DNA of 64,000 nt, from NCBI RefSeq assembly GCF_018294505.1, contig NC_057811.1, positions 406,155,652-406,219,651 on the forward strand, given 5' to 3'. Shown in pieces: positions 35,190 through 46,696 of the stretch. Source of the DNA: Triticum aestivum. Its lineage: Eukaryota; Streptophyta; Magnoliopsida; Poales; Poaceae. The translations under genes were made by a program, and so were the position numbers. Under the pieces are notes generated by a model that was given only the letters and a program-made list of their open reading frames with translations, did not search any database and had not been told where the DNA came from. The first letter of the stretch is position 1. Every line of letters begins with the position of its first letter.

Positions 35190-36800
35190 GTGTATGGCAG
35201 AGGCCACCAACGATGGGGTGCGAGAGAGAAAATGCCCTTAGAGAGGGAAGAGAAGGTGTGTGCGCGTGAGAGGAGTCGACATCGAGAGAACGTGTTTGTT
35301 CGAGAGACACCGAGGAAGACTACTATATATCGATGGTGCATGTAGGCGGGAATTAAACAAAGGGATGGTCTTATTGGTTTCGGGGATATAGGGGAAGAGT
35401 GTGAGGCGGGGGTGGGGTAGCTAGAAGGAGGTTGTTAAGTGTGAGTGCGTGTTTTACCCATCCAAGCGGAAGTTATGTGCACAAAAGAGGAGAACGATTC
35501 GATGTGGCGTTAGGATTGAGGGTAATTAAAAGTATGGAGACATAGAGACCTTGAACGTGCATGTGTGAGAGGTATACATGTATACGTGGGATGTGTGTGT
35601 GCGAGCGCGCGCATGATCGAGATAAAAGAAAGAAGACATAAGTCATAAGATCAACGACATGGGAGAGACAGATCGGTATGACAATATGCATGCATGTGAG
35701 AATGCAGGGAAGAAGGCCCGACAATTGAGCATGTGTTTTTGTCTTTAAGAGATAGTGGCGTGGGCTGGAGCATGCATCTATGGCGAGCAGAGGGAGTGAG
35801 GCGCAATGATTGTGCAAAAGAGACCAACTTATAAATGCATATGTATGGAGAGACATATATAGTGTGGGTGATAGGAAGCAAGACTCCGTGCGAGAAAGAA
35901 ATGTTGACGGAGAAACTACAGATAGATACAGAGATGGAGATGCTAGCTAGAGGGACATCCGCTAGTTTGGGTGTTGGAGATGACCGTCGGGTGGTTCAAA
36001 GGGTGAAGTTATATATGTGTGTGAGAGGGCACTTGACTGCATGTAGAGAGAAACATATGTAGTGTGCGTGATAGGAATCAAGAGTGAGGGCGAGAAAGGC
36101 GGTTGATGGAGAAACAGATAAATAGAAAGATAAAGATGCTAGCTAGTGTGCGTTAGAGATAGGAGTCGAGTGGATCAGAAGGCTGGGTTATGTGTGTGGG
36201 TGTGAGAGAGATAGAGAGAGGGTGCATGTGAGTCACATACAAACAGATATCAGAGAGAAATGAGATCCAGAGAGACGGAGTTTTGTGTCTGCGGGAGAGA
36301 AAGATATTTCCCAACGAGAGTGATAGCTAGAGAGACATACGAGGGAACGCAAGATATCTCTAGGGAGAGAGGGTGTGTGTGAGCGACATACAAGAGAACA
36401 ATGGAGAAATATGAGACCCTGGGAGACAGAGTTTGTGTTTGTGTGTGAGAAAGAGATATTGAAGAGGAAGAGTCGTAGGTTCTCATATCTAAGGAGCGAA
36501 AGACATCTCTGTATGAGGGGTGTGCGAGTGGCACACATGGGAATAGTAGAGAGAAATGAGACCCCGGGAGACAAAGTTTTGTGTTTGTGTGAGAGAAAGA
36601 GATTCCACATGGAGAATCATAGTTAGAGACACATAGCAGGGAGCGAGATATACTTAGAGAGAGATAGAGTGATGAAGGTCGAGGGAGAGAGTACCGTCAG
36701 TGTGTTACGAAGATAAAAGATCATTGTCGACATAGAGGTAGCACGAGAGATACCTGAGAGACGATGAACGCGTATAGGTCCAGAGAGATAGTCCTATATA
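35190..36800. repeat. Purine-rich degenerate GAGAGA/GTGTG region
   Basis: About 1.6 kb dominated by GAGAGA, GAGACATAGAG and GTGTGTGAGAG words, with longer imperfect duplications: passages around 36290-36420 and 36460-36640 share GGAGACA(G/A)AGTTT followed by TGTGTGAGA(A/G)AGA. No gene is supported. Confidence 0.75.
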
Positions 36801-37540
36801 AGCATGAGTGATAGCTATATGAGACGAATATCTGGATTACAGGGGGTTCAAATATTTAAACTGGAGATCACGACATCGATAATATCATAACGCAAATTGG
36901 TGTATCAAACATGCATATTCATTTGAATTTTGGCACACGTGTAATGTTATATAGTTTATCAATATTGGTGATCAATAGATTCTTCAATTACAAACAATGC
37001 ATGGTTTATATGCAATTAATGTCTAAACGGGATTACACTATATGTTGCGTGCGTGAAACACATTATACATGTTTGACAAGTAAAAAAAACCGCATGAAAC
37101 ACACATTAATTGGAGACAGTTAGCGAGGAATGCATACATTGGATTTCAACATAAATTGGTTTCAAATATTTGAAAATCCAAATTGATGGATATAACCTTA
37201 TGAATCTGAGATCATGCCATTTGTAAACCATATTTATGTATAAATGGTGTTGTGCGTTTGAATGTATATATAAAAAAATGATGTATATAGAATGTAATTC
37301 CAATTGAAAATGGATCCCGCCCGAAAAAATAGAATACAAATGGGATTCGAATTGAGTTGGCACGGTAAACGTGCACTCTGCAAAATTTGAACGAAGCGGG
37401 GAAAGTCGCAGTAATCGCCCGAAACCAAAATCTGCAAGATGCAAATCACTACTGCCTATCCCTGCCACGCAAAGCATATCTGCTGGATTTCTATAGGTTT
37501 CGATAGGGATAGGTTTGTAATTTCACCCAAACATGACATA
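36801..37540. other. AT-rich CACTA interior, no supported gene
   Basis: Only short frames are present; I see no recognisable motif. Confidence 0.5.
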
Positions 37541-37571
37541 ACCGCCTCTCACCCGGATTCATACACGGTGG

Positions 37572-37848
37572 GCGCCAAAACACAGTGTGTCCTCGGCCGA
37601 AATCGACTCCCTCCCCGATTCATATTCATACACGGTGGGCGCCAAAAACAAACTCTCGTCGGTAAATATTCGGTGTATGATTACCGTCCTATCCCCAACC
37701 GACTAATGTTGCTGTGATGTAGTAGAAATTTGAAACGGGGGCTAAGTTTGTAAATTTCCTCGCATTAGAGACAAGCGCGCCCTGAATACATGGTTCCCCC
37801 CTTCCTCTCTACCTCCCTTTTCCCCATTCGTACTCTGTCGGCGCCAAA
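37572..37848 (+). promoter_or_regulatory. Three GCGCCAAA (E2F-like) sites upstream of the CACTA gene region
   Basis: GCGCCAAA occurs at 37572-37579, 37639-37646 and 37841-37848. The reverse complement TTTGGCGC fits the E2F consensus TTTSSCGC. The first two are inside a longer direct repeat, CACGGTGGGCGCCAAAA. Function is inferred from the motif only. Confidence 0.4.
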
Positions 37849-38240
37849 ACACCCTCTCCACCCCACCCTCCTCCGTCCGCCGCCATCCGCCACCCCATCC
37901 ACCGCCGTCCTCCTCCACCATGCCGGAGCTGATACCCCGACGCCGCCGTCCATTACAAGAGATCGACCTCTCTCATCCACAGCTTCGGACCGGGATCCTT
38001 GCATCCCGTCCTCTTGCTTCATCCCCGCCGTTGTCCACCTTGCCGGTGCCGCTCCTACGACCGTCTCGTCCATCGCACCCCGCAGCCACCGTCTACCCTC
38101 CTAGATCTGCTTCCACGCCGCTGACAGCCATCTCTACCGCAGCACCGTCAAATTCTCAGCATATGCATACACGGCGCCGCACCAGAGGCGGTACTCTTTC
38201 CTATCTGCTCAACTTATTTATCACAACAAGAAAATAGATC
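37790..38240 (+). other. GC-rich exon-like block, possible 5' exon of the CACTA gene
   Basis: A CT-rich leader is followed by Pro/Ser/Arg-rich open frames in two phases (from 37790 and 37920). Their composition is like a plant first exon. I cannot choose the frame or connect it to the exons at 39336 onward. Confidence 0.3.
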
Positions 38241-38800
38241 GCCACTGCTTTACTCTGATTTCTTGTCTTGGTTGCGAAATTGCCTTTGTCCGGTTTGCAC
38301 CTTCAGATCCGCCATGGCACGCTCAACACTATACTCCCAATGCTTATGGTTTTCCCCTTTTATATTCCACACTAGTTAAATCACAGTAGACTAAATTTCA
38401 AAATTGGGTTAGTCGATTTTTCAAAGCTCGCCGGAGTTCGCCGGTGCGATCGAAGGGGCTCGGGTGGTTGTGGGGCCTCGCCGAACAAAGAAAACTCGAC
38501 ATGGGTGGAGTTGGGGCGGGGGTGGGGGGTGGTGGAGCAACACAGGCGGTGGGAGCCGGTGGTCCGGCCGGCGGCCCGTGCAGTGTTCTGTATGGGAAGA
38601 ATCAGAGACGAGGAAGAAGAAGGGTTAGGAGACATAGGATCTTCATCCAACCGCCTGAAATGGTTGAGAGACAGCTGGGAGTTGCATTCTTAATGCGCTC
38701 TGGTTCATCATGTGTGGGCGCTGCGCAACCAACATTTTATTATCCAAAATCTTCTTGCTCTTCTTTACCATGTTCCTCTTTCGTTCTTCTTTAATATGTA

Positions 38801-38959
38801 GTCTCTCCGTTCCTAAATACAAGTCTTTGTATAGATTCCACCATGGACTACATATGGAGCAAAATGAGTGAATCTACACTCTAAAATGTATCTGGATACA
38901 TGTGTATGTGATCCATAGTGGAAATCTCTACCAAGACTTATATTTTGGAACGGAGGGAG
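38801..38959. mobile_element. Stowaway MITE (Thalos-like)
   Basis: 159 bp, inverted ends GTCTCTCCGTTCCTAAATAC and TATTTTGGAACGGAGGGAG, TA on both sides (38799-38800 and 38960-38961). The interior TGAATCTACACTCTAAAATG matches the common Triticeae Stowaway type as I remember it. Confidence 0.92.
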
Positions 38960-39335
38960 TATGATAGTAGTACAGTATGTTCCTTGTACTGAAGATGAGC
39001 AGGGACATTTGCAGTGTAGAGGTCTATACGGTCGGTTGTGATGGACACTTTGAGCCTCTTTGATTCGTAGGATCTTGTAAACATAGGAATAGGATTTGTA
39101 GTGGCCTGCCCACTTGAATCCTATAAGAATAGCAAGGAAATGCGGGGAGCTGTGTCGCCTTTGAGAGTTACACTGATATTAACAGTACCGCACCTTCACT
39201 TGAAGAGAGCTGGTATCCGAAGCCTTTCTAGCCGTACCGGCAATACTAGCACATATATTCCAGCAAGTTCCACTTTGCTGAATTTACTCTGATGCTTAAG
39301 GTTTTCTCGTTATATCTACACTATGATCTGTGTAG

Positions 39336-41956
39336 CTGCTTTGTGTCGCACTAGCAGTAGTCCACTCTTGAAGTTAAACACTGCAATGACTTACAAAATT
39401 GGCACCAACGCATTGAGTGCCATTCTGGATGCAATGAAACTCATACGCTCCCCACCTGTTGATTCTTGTTCAGAATATGATCCTAATGACTATTCTAACC
39501 TCGAGGAATCAAAGGCAGATGGCCTGTCCTGTTCACCTATCAAGGTGCCTGTTCTAATTTGGCAATGTTTTATTGATTGCGGGTATCTTGCATATGTTGC
39601 CTTGCATTTCTTCTACTTTGTTGCACCGCCATCTGCTTAGTTTACTCATCATATATGTCGAGATGCCATGCCCATCCATTATCAATACATATTCCACTCA
39701 AATGTTTTTCCACTCAAATGCTGTTCTTGTGCATCAGACATCAAAAAGGAAGAGAGTGATTGCCGAACCTGAAGGAGCACCAGCAAAGTCCTTGAAAAAC
39801 GTGGTGGTGCCGGAGAAATCAGACAGCACCCCACTTATATTGGCTGTACAACCAGTGACACAAAATGTAGGACCGCCTCCAGCAGACTGTACCCATACTT
39901 CACTGGCCACACCTCTAGCCCCACCACACAGGACCTGCACTCCATCAAAAGGTATACCGATTTCATTTGCCATAGAACCAGCTGTACCACAGAAAAATCC
40001 CACTCCAGCAAAAAGTACAGCAAGTCCACCGGCCGAAGACCTATCCCAACTGCAGAGACGGCCAATTCCTGCAGATTGGAACCCCATTCCATTTATTCCC
40101 AGTTTAAAATACAATGCTTTCAATGTTGTTAGGGACTATGTGCATATATTCCCATCATGGGAAGATTATTGTGAAGACAAACACCATTTTCACATCTTCC
40201 TGTCCAACTTACGTGTAAGTGCTATTATTCATGGTTATTATTTTCCTGTTTTCTGCTGATTGAACACATCAATGATTTACATTACATTGTTGTAACTAGG
40301 CGAGGGTCAATCTGGATAGTCATGATGAGCAAAGCTTGCTTGTGCTTTTCAAGGAAGCATTGCAGCAGTATCGGTGTTACCTGAGAAAATCACACTTTGA
40401 TGACAAGTCTATAAACGAATTTCCGGTGAAGTCTCCTGTGCTAAATTTAGAAGACATTGAATGGAAAAACCTTGTTATGCACTGGTCTCGTTCCCAGGAT
40501 GAGGTATTGTCTATGAAATCACATGACAATTTGAACTTCTACTTTTCCGCATGTGCCTTATGGATCTTTTTTGCAGGAAATCTGCTCGAAGAAGAATTCC
40601 GGTTTGACAAGAACGACAGGATATTGCAAATTATCTGATCTGTTGTCCTGCTGCTTTGCTCTTGTTAGTACCTGTTGTCCTGTATCACTGTACTTGCATA
40701 CATACCTGGTTCATTATGTGACAGCAGTATGCATGATAGCTTGCTTATCAATTGCTCGCTCCAAATTATCTGATCTGTATGAATGGTTACATTAGTGTAG
40801 AATATATCCAATGCCATTGTTTTTTTAGCTCTGCATTGTTCTTGTAAGTACATGCTGTCCTTTATCAGTGTACTTATAATGACAGGTAGTTGTTCATGTA
40901 CCATCACTCTGTAGCTTATTTTCCTTTGCCCTCCATTTTCTACACATCAGATATATATTTACTCTTACCATAAGGTTGGTACTGAAGAAGTTTAGCTGTG
41001 CATTCCTCTTGGCTGTACATTTTGCCTGTATCGTTGCACTTACATTTATAGCTACTTGGTTATGTAGCATCACTCTTCATCTTATCTTAAATATTCTCCA
41101 TTTTTTCGTATATTATCACATCTATATTTACTCTTAACAAAATGTAGAATAAAGGCAATGCTTTTGAAGAAGATTCTGTGGTAAACTTCTTGAATTGCCC
41201 CCCCATTAGCATGGACAAGGGCTTTATAGAGCCTATCTTCACCAATAATGTAAGTTTGTCCATCTCAAGCCTTCAAACTTTGTTGTATATATTTGGTTAG
41301 GCATGACTGCAACAGCTGTTTATTTTTGGTGTTTGCATCAAATTGCTTGTTTAAAGTTTATTATGTAGTTCATAAACAAAAGTTTGTCCTTTCTTAGTTT
41401 AAGTTTTCAGTTGTACAACCAAGTTCCTTCTTCATACCATGTAAATTAAACTATGCAGAGCAAGTGATCTTCTTTTGCACTTCATGTATGCTTCTGTTCT
41501 TCATCCGTAATCCAATGGTGTGGTGAACCAACCCACTACAGCACAATGTCATATTCTGCAATGTCATATCATTCTACTATTATTTAAACCGTCTCTTTAT
41601 TTGCCAATCTGAAATGGTATAAATTGACAGCACACTAACCATTGATACTTATGAGTTCTTGATCTGTAATCCAGTGGTATTGTGAAGCTGCCAACTCCTT
41701 CACAATGTCATTTCCTGCCATGTCTTGACCTGAACAATACCATATTGTGTTAATGCAATTTTAAACTGTGTCACTTTATTCGTCAGTAAGAAATGTGATG
41801 AATTGTTAGCACTGCTACTTTTATGTGCAAAACCTGTCATTTGTCTGCTTGTTTATCTTTCAGAGTGAGGAAGATATAACTGTTGAACAAGCGCAGTCTC
41901 ATCATCTTGCTCAGCTGCTTGCGCTGCAGCTCCCCAGCAGGGCTAACCTTTCTTGA
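39336..41956 (+). CDS. CACTA-encoded multi-exon gene, plant En/Spm ORF2-like
   Basis: Exons with clean splice signals: 39336-39544, 39738-40214, 40300-40503, 40577 to about 40640, 41148-41249 and 41864-41956 (ending TGA). Wherever I could place both boundaries, the intron lies between whole codons (phase 0). The second exon has a basic KRKR start and a Pro-rich linker, then NVVRDYVHIFPSWEDYC. The third contains ALQQYRCYLRK and EWKNLVMHWSRSQDE; the fourth starts EICSKKNSGLTRTTG. This W-x-x-LV-x-HW, then KN-x-TTG order recalls the plant Ptta/En/Spm transposase family (PF03004-like), usually the second ORF of CACTA elements. The last exon ends in a His/Gln/Leu-rich helix. The first exon and the fourth donor are not resolved. 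Role in transposition is inferred. Confidence 0.55.
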
Positions 41957-42439
41957 CCTCTATTGAAGTGCTGTCGGTTTTGTATATTATTTTGTCGGCG
42001 TGTTTATTTGCACTGGTGGCGATCTTTGATGCCCAGTGTATGTAATCTGCTGTCTGCTTGTGCTTTATTATCATAGTGGTGAACTTTGATGCCCAGTGGA
42101 TGTAATATGCCGTAATTTCTTTATTGTATAGTCTAGGTTTTTTCTTATTCACGATGCTGCATTTATTTTACTGTATATATATATATATCATGTCTTCGCA
42201 GTAAACCGGCCAAACTGTAAATTATGGTACATAATCGGGCCGTCATGCAATCACGATGTAGGTTGGGCCTGAAACGTGCCGGACAGCTCACGGGCCGGCA
42301 GCAGCCCGAAATGAACCCCGGCCCATGATTGTGCGAATCAAATCACGGGCTTTTAACAGGCCAAAATTGTCTGAGTCCTTGTTTGGCCCAATCAGATATC
42401 GGCTGCGAGCAGGCCGGATGCAAACCGGGCCGTAGTTAG
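41957..42439. other. 3' flank of the CACTA gene
   Basis: About 200 bp of T-rich sequence with a duplicated passage (GATGCCCAGTGTATGTAAT at 42027 and GATGCCCAGTGGATGTAAT at 42089), then (AT)n at 42173-42188 and the start of the GGCC-rich subterminal zone. Confidence 0.6.
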
Positions 42440-42826
42440 GCCCAACTATATGACGGGCTTTTAACAGGCCGCAATTAATATAGGGCAGAAATGTTAAACG
42501 GGCCTTTAACAGGCCAAAAACTAATATCAGGCCGAATTACTAAGTGGGCCTTTAGCTAGTGGGCCCAAAAGCATAGTGTCCAGTTGACGGGCCGGATCTG
42601 ATATGGGCCATAATTGAGCCCAAAGCCTCTTAAAGGGCCGGACCTGATCCGGGCCGTAATTTGGCCCAGAACGTGGTAGGCTTTTAACGGGCCGAATCTC
42701 ATATGGGCCACTATTAGGCCCGGAGCATAGCAGGCCATTAATGGACAGGATCAAATATGGGCCGGCATTTGGCCCAAAACATGGTAGCCAGTTAATGGGC
42801 CGGCCTACTAGGGTCCTCAAAATCTT
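42440..42826. repeat. GGCCC-rich degenerate tandem repeat
   Basis: Units of roughly 55-65 bp with GGGCCGGATCTGATATGGGC and TTTTAACAGGCC-like words, part of the CACTA right subterminal region. Confidence 0.7.
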
Positions 42827-43136
42827 GTGGGCCTACAGCTGGGCCGGCCCATTAATGTCGGCGAAATCTCGTGGGCCTTTAGCTGGGCCGGCCCATTATG
42901 ATCCGGAAGAATCTTGTGGGCCTTTACCTGGGCCGGCCCATTATGGCACACAAAAATCTTGTGGGCCTTTAGCTGGGCCGACCCATTATGGCCCGCAAAA
43001 TCTTGTGGGCCTTTAGCTGGGCTAGCCCATTATGGTCCGGAAAATCTCGTGGGCCTTTAGCTGGGCCGGCCCATTATGGTCCGCAAAATCTTGTGGGCCT
43101 TCAGTTGGTCCGGCCCATTTAAACTTGATGGGCCGG
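42827..43136. repeat. 44-45-bp tandem array, seven units, CACTA right end
   Basis: GTGGGCCTTTAGCTGGGCCG units start at 42827, 42871, 42916, 42961, 43005, 43049 and 43093. Confidence 0.92.
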
Positions 43137-43536
43137 TCCACGTGTCAACATATCATAGGCGCGTCTCGCCCATTGGATGAGTGACACCTGTGCCAACGCG
43201 GACCTGACACGTGTCTCCTCCAGCCAATGATGATTTTACACGTGGAAAATCCCCATTGGTCGGGGCTGTTAACAGGTTATCGGATTCAAAGCCCGACCTG
43301 ATAGCTTAACGGCATTCCGTTACGGTGGATGCCACGTGTCGGTCACCCTTGACGAAAGCACTTCTGTGACGCACGATTTATCGTCATGGAAGTGGACACT
43401 TCCGTGATGATAATTCTGGTAATGTCATGGAACACTTGTACGACAACACAGGTATGACTATCTTGATTCTCTGATAAATTTGTCATGGATGTACATGCAT
43501 AACAAAAAACGTGACCTACTGTGACAAACACGTATC

Positions 43537-43564
43537 ATCACGGAAGTGTATTTTTTTTGTAGTG
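43537..43564 (-). repeat. CACTA right terminal inverted repeat
   Basis: The reverse complement starts CACTACAAAAAAAATACACT; 25 of 28 positions match the left end. Confidence 0.93.
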
Positions 43565-44889
43565 CTGGGTACTACAATTGCTTGAATCAAGTGGGAGTTA
43601 ATCTTCCAGATAAAATAGTGATTGACAGAATTCTCTACTCACCATAACCAAGTTAGTAGAACTTCGTGATGAACTATTGTATGCAAGGGATGACGAAAAT
43701 GATTCCCGAGTTCTTCGTGATGCTGAAATCGACGAAGGTAGAAATCAAGAAAATCATCAAGTGTTGATGGTTGACAAGACCACTAGTTTCAAGAAAAAGG
43801 GCAAAGGAAAGAAGGGGAACTTCAAGAAGAACGGCAAGCAAGTTGCTGCTCAAGTGAAGAAGCCCAAGTCTGTACCTAAGCCTGAGACTGAGTGCTTCTA
43901 CTGCAAGCAGACCGGTCACTGGAAGCGAAACTGCTCCAAGTATTTGGTGGATAAGAACGATGGCAAAGTGAACAAAGCTATATTTGATATACATGTTATT
44001 GATGTGTACTTTACTAGTGTTTATAGCAACCCCTCGGTATTTGATACTGGTTCAGTTGCTAAGAGTAGTAACTCGAAACGGGAGTTGCAGAATGAACAGA
44101 GACTAGTTAAGGGTGAAGTGACGATGTGTGTTGGGTGTAGTTCCAAGATTGATATGATCATCATCGCACACTCCCTATACTTTTGGGTTTAGTGTTGAAC
44201 CTAAATAAATGTTATTTGGTGTTTGCGTTGAGCATGAATATGATTTGATCATGTTTATTGCAATACGGTTATTCATTTAAATTAGATAATAATTGTTGTT
44301 GTGTTTACATGAATAAAGCCTTCTATGGTCAAACACCCAATGAAAATGGTTTGTTGGATCTCGATCGTGGTGATACACATTTTCATAATATTGAAGCCAA
44401 AAGGTGCAAAGTTAATAATGATAGTGCAACTTATTTGTGGCACTGCCGTTTAGGTCATATTGATGTAAAGCGCATGAAGAAACTCCATGCTAATGGACTT
44501 TCGGAATCACTTGATTGTGAATCACTTGATGCTTGCGAACCATGCCCTATGGGCAAGATGACTAAAACTCCGTTCTCCGGAACAATGGAGCGAGCAACAG
44601 ATTTGTTGGAAATCATACATACGGATGTATATGGTCCGATGAATATTGAGGCTCGCAGCGGGTATCATTATTTTCTGACCTTCACAGATGATTTGAGCAG
44701 ATATGGGTATATCTACTTGATGAAACATAAATCTGAAACATTTGAAAAGTTCAAAGAATTTCAGACAAGAAAATGAAGTTTCTACGATTTGATTGCGGAG
44801 ACGAATATTTGAGTTACGAGTTTGGCCTTCAGTTAAAACAATGTGAAATAGTTTCACTACTCACGCCACCTGGAACACCACAATGTAAT
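43565..44889 (+). pseudogene. Copia#1 gag end, protease and integrase start
   Basis: Homology to Copia#2 resumes directly after the CACTA TSD. An intact CX2CX4HX4C zinc knuckle is at 43893-43934 and the protease motif FDTGS follows at about 44041, both in the frame that Copia#2 has lost. The GAG-pre-integrase segment (LWHCRLGHIDVKRMKKLHA) and integrase start (IHTDVYGPMNIEARSGY) are in a second frame from 44258, after a stop at 44190. A deletion near 44768 removes about eight codons of integrase. The second catalytic Asp is kept (LRFDCGDEY). Gypsy#2 cuts the sequence at 44889. Confidence 0.88.
44885..44889. repeat. Left TSD of Gypsy#2 (GTAAT)
   Basis: GTAAT is repeated at 58739-58743, where Copia#1 integrase resumes (GGTGTGTCCGGACATCG). 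Confidence 0.95.
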
Positions 44890-46086
44890 TGTCGGGTGGT
44901 AGGTGCGACATATGCCAACGGGTGGCTTATCATTGTGGGAGCCAATAAGACGTTGCCGGTGCCTGGAAACGGGATGAGGCGAAGCATGCACGCCGGCGAA
45001 TCTTACCCAGGTTCGGGGCTCTCCGTGGAGATAATACCGCAAGTCCTGCTCTGCGGGGTCTCCGCATGATCACTAGATCGAAGTGAGTAGCTACAAACGC
45101 TCCTTGAGCTGTCGGGTTAAAGGGAGAAGAAGGGCAAGGCTAGCTCTCCTTTCCTCTCTTAGTGGTGTGTGTAATTCTATGAGACCAACCCTTTGCATGG
45201 TTGCCCCGGGGGGTTTATATAGGCCTACCCCCCGGGGGTACAATAGTAATCCGGCTGGGCGCGGGTCCCAGCCGTCAGTGTCTGGGTTTCTCGGCTTCTC
45301 CGCCGGCCATTGGGGCCCGCTGACTGGTGGGTCCCGCCGGCTGCCGGCTTCTTGGTCGACAGGCCGGCCCCACCGCTTGGGGGTCTTGTCGGCGGCGGGT
45401 TACTGTTGCCTCGCCCATGATGACGAGGGCTTTGTCGAGGTAAGAATGGCTACAGCGTAGCTGCCTTGCAAGCTCTCACTGTAGCCTTACCTCGTCTTGT
45501 CTCCTTAATGTGACACATGTTTCGAGGTAGGGGGCAGCCGGCTCCTGGGGGCCAGCTACACCCCTGGCCGACTAGGGGAGGCCGGGCCGCCTTAGTGCGT
45601 CTCTCTGGCTAAAGGGACCCGCCGCCCGCGGGCCGTACTGGCGTCTGTCGTGGATGACGTTGAGGCCAACATGGCTACAGTGCCGTGCCGGACGGGAGAC
45701 GGCTGACCCGTACGGCGTCCTGTGGCCATGCCTGCTCCGGGATTCGGGGGTAGTCGGTCGTACTGCGACCACACCCCGTCTTATCACCGTTATGTGGACA
45801 CAGTCTTGGTGGGTGCAGTCTTGGCCGGCTTCTGGGAGTCGGCGCTCTTCATGGCCGGCTTCGGGGAGTCGGTCCTCTTGGGGCCGGCTTCCGGGAGTCG
45901 GCCACCTCGTAGCTTTCTTGGGGAATGTTTCTAGGGCTGGGTCACCTTCTGGGAGTCGGCCCTGGGGATAGCCAGCCGGGGGAAGGCGGCCCTGTACTTC
46001 GTTTGCTCGAAGGCTTAAATCCCCTGATAATTTCTTGAGGAGCCAGGGGGAGTCGGTTAGGCTACCCGTGGCCATTTACTCCGACA
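44890..46086 (-). repeat. 3' LTR of Gypsy#2 (left side)
   Basis: Plus-strand ends TGTCGGGTGG and CTCCGACA. A TATA-like TATATAAA is at about 45210-45217 on the minus strand. Confidence 0.95.
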
Positions 46087-46100
46087 ATAGTCCCCGAAGC
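46087..46100 (-). other. Polypurine tract of Gypsy#2
   Basis: The minus strand reads GCTTCGGGGACTAT directly before the 3' LTR, the expected place for plus-strand priming. Confidence 0.6.
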
Positions 46101-46536
46101 TGATTGGGCTTCGAGGTTGGGTGGAAGTCGAGAAGTTCGGTCAGCTTCCTATCTTGACAAGCCGGCAGCTGGGAGCTGGCTTCGGCTGGGCGCGCCGTCT
46201 TGGCGAAATTTTTTGAAGTCGGAGGGCGGGAGTCTGCTGGCGCGCGCACCGGGCTGCGGGCCGGCCTCTCGCCGCCTGCGAACCATGTGGCATCCCTTGG
46301 CTAAAAAGCCTGCCAGCCCACGCGCGCGACGACATGTCGCCGCAGGTCGGGTGCCCACCACTCCTACGCCCGGGCGCAGGCGCGGATTCTCTGCGGCCCA
46401 AAGTCGCCCGCACGCCTTCCTTCGGCGGTTTCGCCACGCCTTTAGGGCGCAGTAATCGCGGGGCGTGGGGGGAGTGGGTGCAGTTAATCCCACGTCCCAC
46501 CCCTCGCCTCGCCTCCTCGGCTTCGCCGTGCGAAGC

Positions 46537-46544
46537 TATAAGTA
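46537..46544 (+). promoter_or_regulatory. TATA-like promoter of the Gypsy#2 antisense gene
   Basis: TATAAGTA lies 153 bp before the ATG at 46697, followed by a CT-rich leader (CTCTCCTCTCCGCC), typical of plant core promoters. It is outside the LTR, so the antisense gene may have its own promoter. Confidence 0.5.
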
Positions 46545-46696
46545 GGGGGAGGGGGGAAGCGGCAGGCGCTCGCACGCCCCTCTCCTCTCCGCCATCTTCT
46601 TCCTTCTGCTCTTCCTCACAACAGCGTCTCGCCGCCGCACCGTTCCACCACTATTTTCCCCGCCGCCGCGCTCGTTCTCACTAGCCTTACGCCGCG

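Larger units (their letters stand above)
14479..43564. mobile_element. CACTA (En/Spm) DNA transposon, Jorge-like, about 29 kb
   Basis: Terminal inverted repeats begin CACTACAAAAAAAA at both ends, with a CTG TSD, and gag of Copia#1 resumes across the element. Both subterminal regions are packed with short tandem and dispersed repeats, as expected for transposase-binding regions. The closing end (reverse complement CACTACAAAAAAAATACACT, then TCCGTGATGATACG) matches my memory of the Triticeae Jorge family. No TNP2-type transposase frame is visible, so the copy is probably non-autonomous. It contains an intron-bearing gene at 39336-41956 and other transcription-unit candidates. The 459-bp N gap is too small to hide a complete transposase. 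Confidence 0.92.

Noticed and set aside
34544..35341. 265-codon and shorter ORFs spanning the N gap
   Set aside because: The frames are open only because N is read through; flanks encode microsatellite-derived Ser/His/Thr runs.
37560..37650. CACGGTGGGCGCCAAA read as primer-binding sites of lost Gypsy elements
   Set aside because: Two copies 67 bp apart with no LTR end (TGT...ACA) next to either; kept only as an alternative explanation for the E2F-like sites.
39573..39759. A start at the ATG at 39577 for the CACTA gene
   Set aside because: The region 39545-39737 has intron character, with a GT donor at 39545 and a CAG acceptor ending at 39737, and the flanking exons join in phase without it.
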